From NCBI RefSeq assembly GCF_004364435.1, contig NZ_SOCT01000020.1:1-46248 (forward strand): DNA of 46,248 bases. Reading direction: 5' to 3'. The position numbers and the translations under genes are program-made. Below are positions 43,531 to 46,248 of this stretch, in pieces. Every line of letters starts with the position of its first letter. Positions within the stretch are counted from its first letter, which is position 1. The DNA comes from Pseudomonas sp. LP_7_YM (lineage in GTDB: Bacteria; Pseudomonadota; Gammaproteobacteria; Pseudomonadales; Pseudomonadaceae). Below the pieces are notes generated by a model, which made no database searches, was not told the origin of the DNA, and saw only the letters and a program-made list of their open reading frames with translations.

Positions 43531-44411
43531 ATTGTTATCCGTGCCCTTCAATACATGATTATTCTTGATTACATTTTTGACTTTTAAGAAGCGGTGCAAC
43601 GGTGCCCCTTTACTAATGTTTCTAGCTTTTGCCTTCCCGGTTCAGCAATCAAATCGTCTGAACCACATGACAATACAGCGTTGATTTTAAATGGATGTCA
43701 GCTCTATTACGATGAGTTTGTGCTGTAGTTATCGATGTGAGCGCAGGGAATATGAAAGCCTTCCAACCAACCCTGCCCGCACGTCACCCTAAACTCCCGC
43801 CCCGTTCTCGATCAACCCGACCAGCGTATCCTGCTCCTCCGCTTTTTTCAGTTGTTCTAGACCCAAATCCTGCTCCTAGAGAAAGCAGGCTAGTGGTCGA
43901 ACCATTTGTCTACCAAATGGGTGGCTACTGACCGGAGATCGGGAGAGGGTGATCAAGCCTGAGAAGGGCTCACACCAGAAGCGGCAGACAGGAGGGCGGT
44001 GATTGACCATAACGTCCAATTACACGTAGATCTGCAATTTACGATGGCCAGTTGGCACTCAGGGTGCGGCGCGACTCACCACCTTATCTACCAACATGCA
44101 GGATTATTTGATCGTCCATGGCTGTGCTGTACGGTGAAAAATAATCGCATGAAGGTATGCTGCGCATCGAAAGCTGGCCATTTGCCGGACTGGCGGCGAT
44201 AGCATCAAGTTCTGGCGAGGGCGATATTCGGGGCTTGATTTAGGCGGTTGAACGATCTCACTAATGTACTGGATCATTTTTATAAGAGATTTAGCCGTTA
44301 AGCCTATATCTGCAAAATTGAGGAATCGCATACTATCTCGGTAAGCGCAGCACGGATTAATGCTCAATAGCGCATTCACCGATTTGAATCAGCCCAAGGA
44401 CGACGATAGGT
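43531..44411. other. Divergent intergenic region between drmD and the GHKL-nuclease gene
   Basis: 880 bp without a convincing gene. Short open frames (43737-43931 and 43999-44202 plus, 44104-44379 minus) match nothing I recognise. Two hairpins lie in tandem: CCTGCT/AGCAGG (43869-43874 with 43884-43889) and CCATTTG/CAAATGG (43902-43908 with 43914-43920). The length suits two divergent promoters plus regulation, or a decayed gene. Confidence 0.55.
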
Positions 44412-46157
44412 ATGGAGCAACGATCCCTTCTTTACGACGCACGCTTTCTCGAAAGCTATGCCGGAGCCATCGTCACCGACCCTGCCACAGCCATCGTCGA
44501 ATTGGTCGCTAATTGCTGGGATGCATACGCGACCCAAGTCGACGTCATGTGGCCTGAGAGCAAGGCCGGCCGGCAATTCCGCATCATGGACAACGGCCAC
44601 GGGATGACCCGTGACGAGTTCCAGCATATCTGGCGGACAATTGCATACAACCGACTCTCTATTCAGGGCGCAATCGCTGCGCCTCCTAGCGATGTCGAAG
44701 GCCTCCCGCGAGCAGTCTTTGGCAAGAACGGTAAAGGCCGTTTTGCAAGCTTCTGTTTTGCCGATGAGTACCTGATTACGTCCCGCAAGAACGGTCAGGA
44801 GTTCGTGTGCCGCGTTCATCGGACCTTGACCGAACCACTTGTTTTGGAAGAAATATCATTCAAGGCCGAGGGCGTCGAAGGACACGGGACCGAGATCATC
44901 GGCAACGGCAGTATTCCATCCCTGCGATTTACTGAAGAGCAAGCCCGTGAGCTTATCGGCAGTCGCTTCCTGGCAAATCCAGCGTTTACGGTGTCGATCA
45001 ACGGAGATCCGATTACTTTCAGTGATATCCCTGAATTGCTATCCAGAGAGGAGATTGAAGTCCCAGGGTTAGGGAAAGTAACGATCCTTCATATCGATAC
45101 AAAAAAGGCCGACCGGACCACCAAGCAACATGGCATCGCATGGTGGGTACAGAGCCGAGCCGTTGGCGACTGTAAATGGAGTCGCAGCGACTACGAGCGA
45201 GTACTCGATGGCCGTACTTCCGAGGCCAAGCGCTTCACCTTTATCGTTCAAGCTGATTTCCTAAACCAGCATGACGCCGTTGCACCTGACTGGAGTGCGT
45301 TTAAGGACGATAACTTGGCGTGGCAAACGACACACGAAGCGGTCCAAGACCGCATCCGACGGATCATTCATAGCAGCGGCGAAAGCGAGCGTGAAGCTAA
45401 GCGCGCGGCAGTTGTCGAGCGTGTAGGCACGACTGTTAATGCCCTGTCGCCAAGCAGCAAGGATAGGGTCGAGGCTTTTATAGATGAAGTTGTGGATAAC
45501 TGCCCCAACTTTGGTGAGCAGGAGATTGTTCAGCTGTCCACGATCTTGGCCAAGCTGGAAAAGGCAAAGTCACGTTATGGGCTTCTTGATCTTTTGCACA
45601 AATGCGAGCCTCACGATTACGACACCCTCCATACGATCCTGTCCGAGTGGACGGTCGGCATGGCCAAGCTTGTACTCGATGAGATTCAAAATCGACTGAA
45701 ACTCATCGCGGAGCTTCGTACCAAGATTCAGGTGGCTGGGATCGACGAGGTGCATGAGTTGCAGCCGCTATTTGAACGTGGCTTGTGGATGTTTGGTGCG
45801 CAATTCGAGTCCATTGAGTTCACGTCCAACAAAGGTATGACGACTGTTATTCGCCAACTCTTCGGTGATAGTCAGGGCAGAGGCAGTCGCAAGCGACCCG
45901 ATTTTGTGGCCCTTCCAGATTGCAGCGTCAGTTTCTACGCCAGGTCGTCTTACGATGACGACTTCAATGAGAATGGAGTAGCGCACGTGGTGATCGTGGA
46001 TCTCAAAACTACTGAGCTGCCGCTAGGCTCCCGTGAAAAGGATCAAGTTTGGAAGTATGTGAAGGAGCTGAAAGCTAAGGGATACATCAGGCAGCACACA
46101 CGGGTGGACGGGTTCCTTCTCGGTAGTGTTATTGAGCAAGGTGAAGATGAGCCGTAA
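44412..46157 (+). CDS. GHKL ATPase fused to a PD-(D/E)XK nuclease-like domain
   Basis: 581 aa, no gene name recognised. The N-terminal half is an Hsp90/MutL/MORC-type ATPase: AIVELVANCWDAY (N box, ~29-41), MDNGHGMTRDEF (G1, ~59-70), FGKNGKGRFASF (G2 lid, ~103-114) and GHGTEIIG (~157). A middle helical region (~330-450) follows. The C-terminal ~90 residues carry KRPDFVALPD (~494-503), VVIVDLKTTELP (~524-535) and QVWKYVKEL (~542-550), the D...DxK...QxxxY pattern of RecB-type nucleases. Both active sites look intact. It reads away from drmD across a long gap, so it is probably an independent unit in the island. An ATP-gated DNA cutter in phage defence is a reasonable inference, not shown. A perfect DnaA box sequence lies at 45491-45499. 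Confidence 0.78.
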   Translation: MEQRSLLYDARFLESYAGAIVTDPATAIVELVANCWDAYATQVDVMWPESKAGRQFRIMDNGHGMTRDEFQHIWRTIAYNRLSIQGAIAAPPSDVEGLPRAVFGKNGKGRFASFCFADEYLITSRKNGQEFVCRVHRTLTEPLVLEEISFKAEGVEGHGTEIIGNGSIPSLRFTEEQARELIGSRFLANPAFTVSINGDPITFSDIPELLSREEIEVPGLGKVTILHIDTKKADRTTKQHGIAWWVQSRAVGDCKWSRSDYERVLDGRTSEAKRFTFIVQADFLNQHDAVAPDWSAFKDDNLAWQTTHEAVQDRIRRIIHSSGESEREAKRAAVVERVGTTVNALSPSSKDRVEAFIDEVVDNCPNFGEQEIVQLSTILAKLEKAKSRYGLLDLLHKCEPHDYDTLHTILSEWTVGMAKLVLDEIQNRLKLIAELRTKIQVAGIDEVHELQPLFERGLWMFGAQFESIEFTSNKGMTTVIRQLFGDSQGRGSRKRPDFVALPDCSVSFYARSSYDDDFNENGVAHVVIVDLKTTELPLGSREKDQVWKYVKELKAKGYIRQHTRVDGFLLGSVIEQGEDEP

Positions 46158-46190
46158 CCGTCCGGCGAAGTCACCTACCCGATCCCTGCA

Positions 46191-46241
46191 ATAAGGGCGA
46201 TGTTCTCCACTTAAAAAATACGTGGACACCATCGACCTTAT
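46191..46241. repeat. 20-bp imperfect inverted repeat at the window edge
   Basis: Arms 46191-46210 and 46222-46241 match at 17 of 20 positions around an AT-rich 11-nt centre, starting 34 bp after the GHKL-nuclease gene. It could be a terminator-like hairpin, two abutting mobile-element ends, or a protein-binding site. The centre holds the A-tract rather than the tail, so it is not a standard terminator. Confidence 0.6.
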
Positions 46242-46248
46242 CTTCAGG

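Noticed and set aside
44104..44379. 91-codon minus-strand frame upstream of the GHKL gene
   Set aside because: No recognisable family; composition and position fit chance in an intergenic region.
1..46248. tRNA, rRNA or CRISPR arrays
   Set aside because: I looked on both strands and saw no cloverleaf, rRNA core sequence or regularly spaced repeats.

Overview
The window comes from the chromosomal origin region of a Pseudomonas species, most likely of the fluorescens/putida type. The gene order glmS-glmR-glmU-atpCDGAHFEBI-parB-parA-rsmG-mnmG-mnmE-yidC-yidD-rnpA-rpmH | dnaA-dnaN-recF-gyrB is the classical Pseudomonas oriC neighbourhood, and the protein sequences fit it. Everything left of the origin reads on the minus strand and dnaA to gyrB on the plus strand, so these genes run away from oriC.

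Region 1 (1-1579) is a decayed insertion hotspot downstream of glmS. It holds the 3' end (domains V and VI) of a group II intron, an unidentified coding fragment, a complete but dead IS5-family element (18-bp perfect inverted repeats, TA target duplication, nonsense-mutated transposase), and the first ~70 codons of a Tn7-type tnsA pointing away from glmS. The tnsA remnant sits where a Tn7 right end should lie next to attTn7.

Region 2 (1580-21859) contains the glucosamine/UDP-GlcNAc genes with a DeoR-type regulator, the full F1Fo ATP synthase operon, the chromosome-partition genes parA/parB, the tRNA/rRNA modification genes rsmG, mnmG and mnmE, and the membrane-insertion/RNase P/L34 group. Region 3 (21860-28747) is oriC with its DnaA boxes, then dnaA, dnaN, recF and gyrB. 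Two parS palindromes lie inside recF. A second DnaA-box/AT-rich region lies between mnmG and mnmE, and perfect DnaA boxes are strongly over-represented across the whole core.

Region 4 (28748-46248) is a defence island directly after the gyrB terminator. It carries a DISARM-type system in an unusual form. A plus-strand operon encodes a C5-cytosine methyltransferase (drmMII-like), drmA helicase, drmB (DUF1998) and drmC (phospholipase-D fold). It converges, with overlapping stop codons, on a minus-strand operon of drmD (SNF2 helicase) and drmMI (large N6-adenine methylase). Both the class 1 markers (drmD, drmMI) and the class 2 methylase type are therefore present. Divergent from drmD is a separate gene fusing an Hsp90/MutL/MORC-like GHKL ATPase to a C-terminal PD-(D/E)XK nuclease-like domain, which is a candidate undescribed defence protein. 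The window ends in an imperfect 20-bp inverted repeat. No integrase, tRNA, rRNA or CRISPR array is visible.
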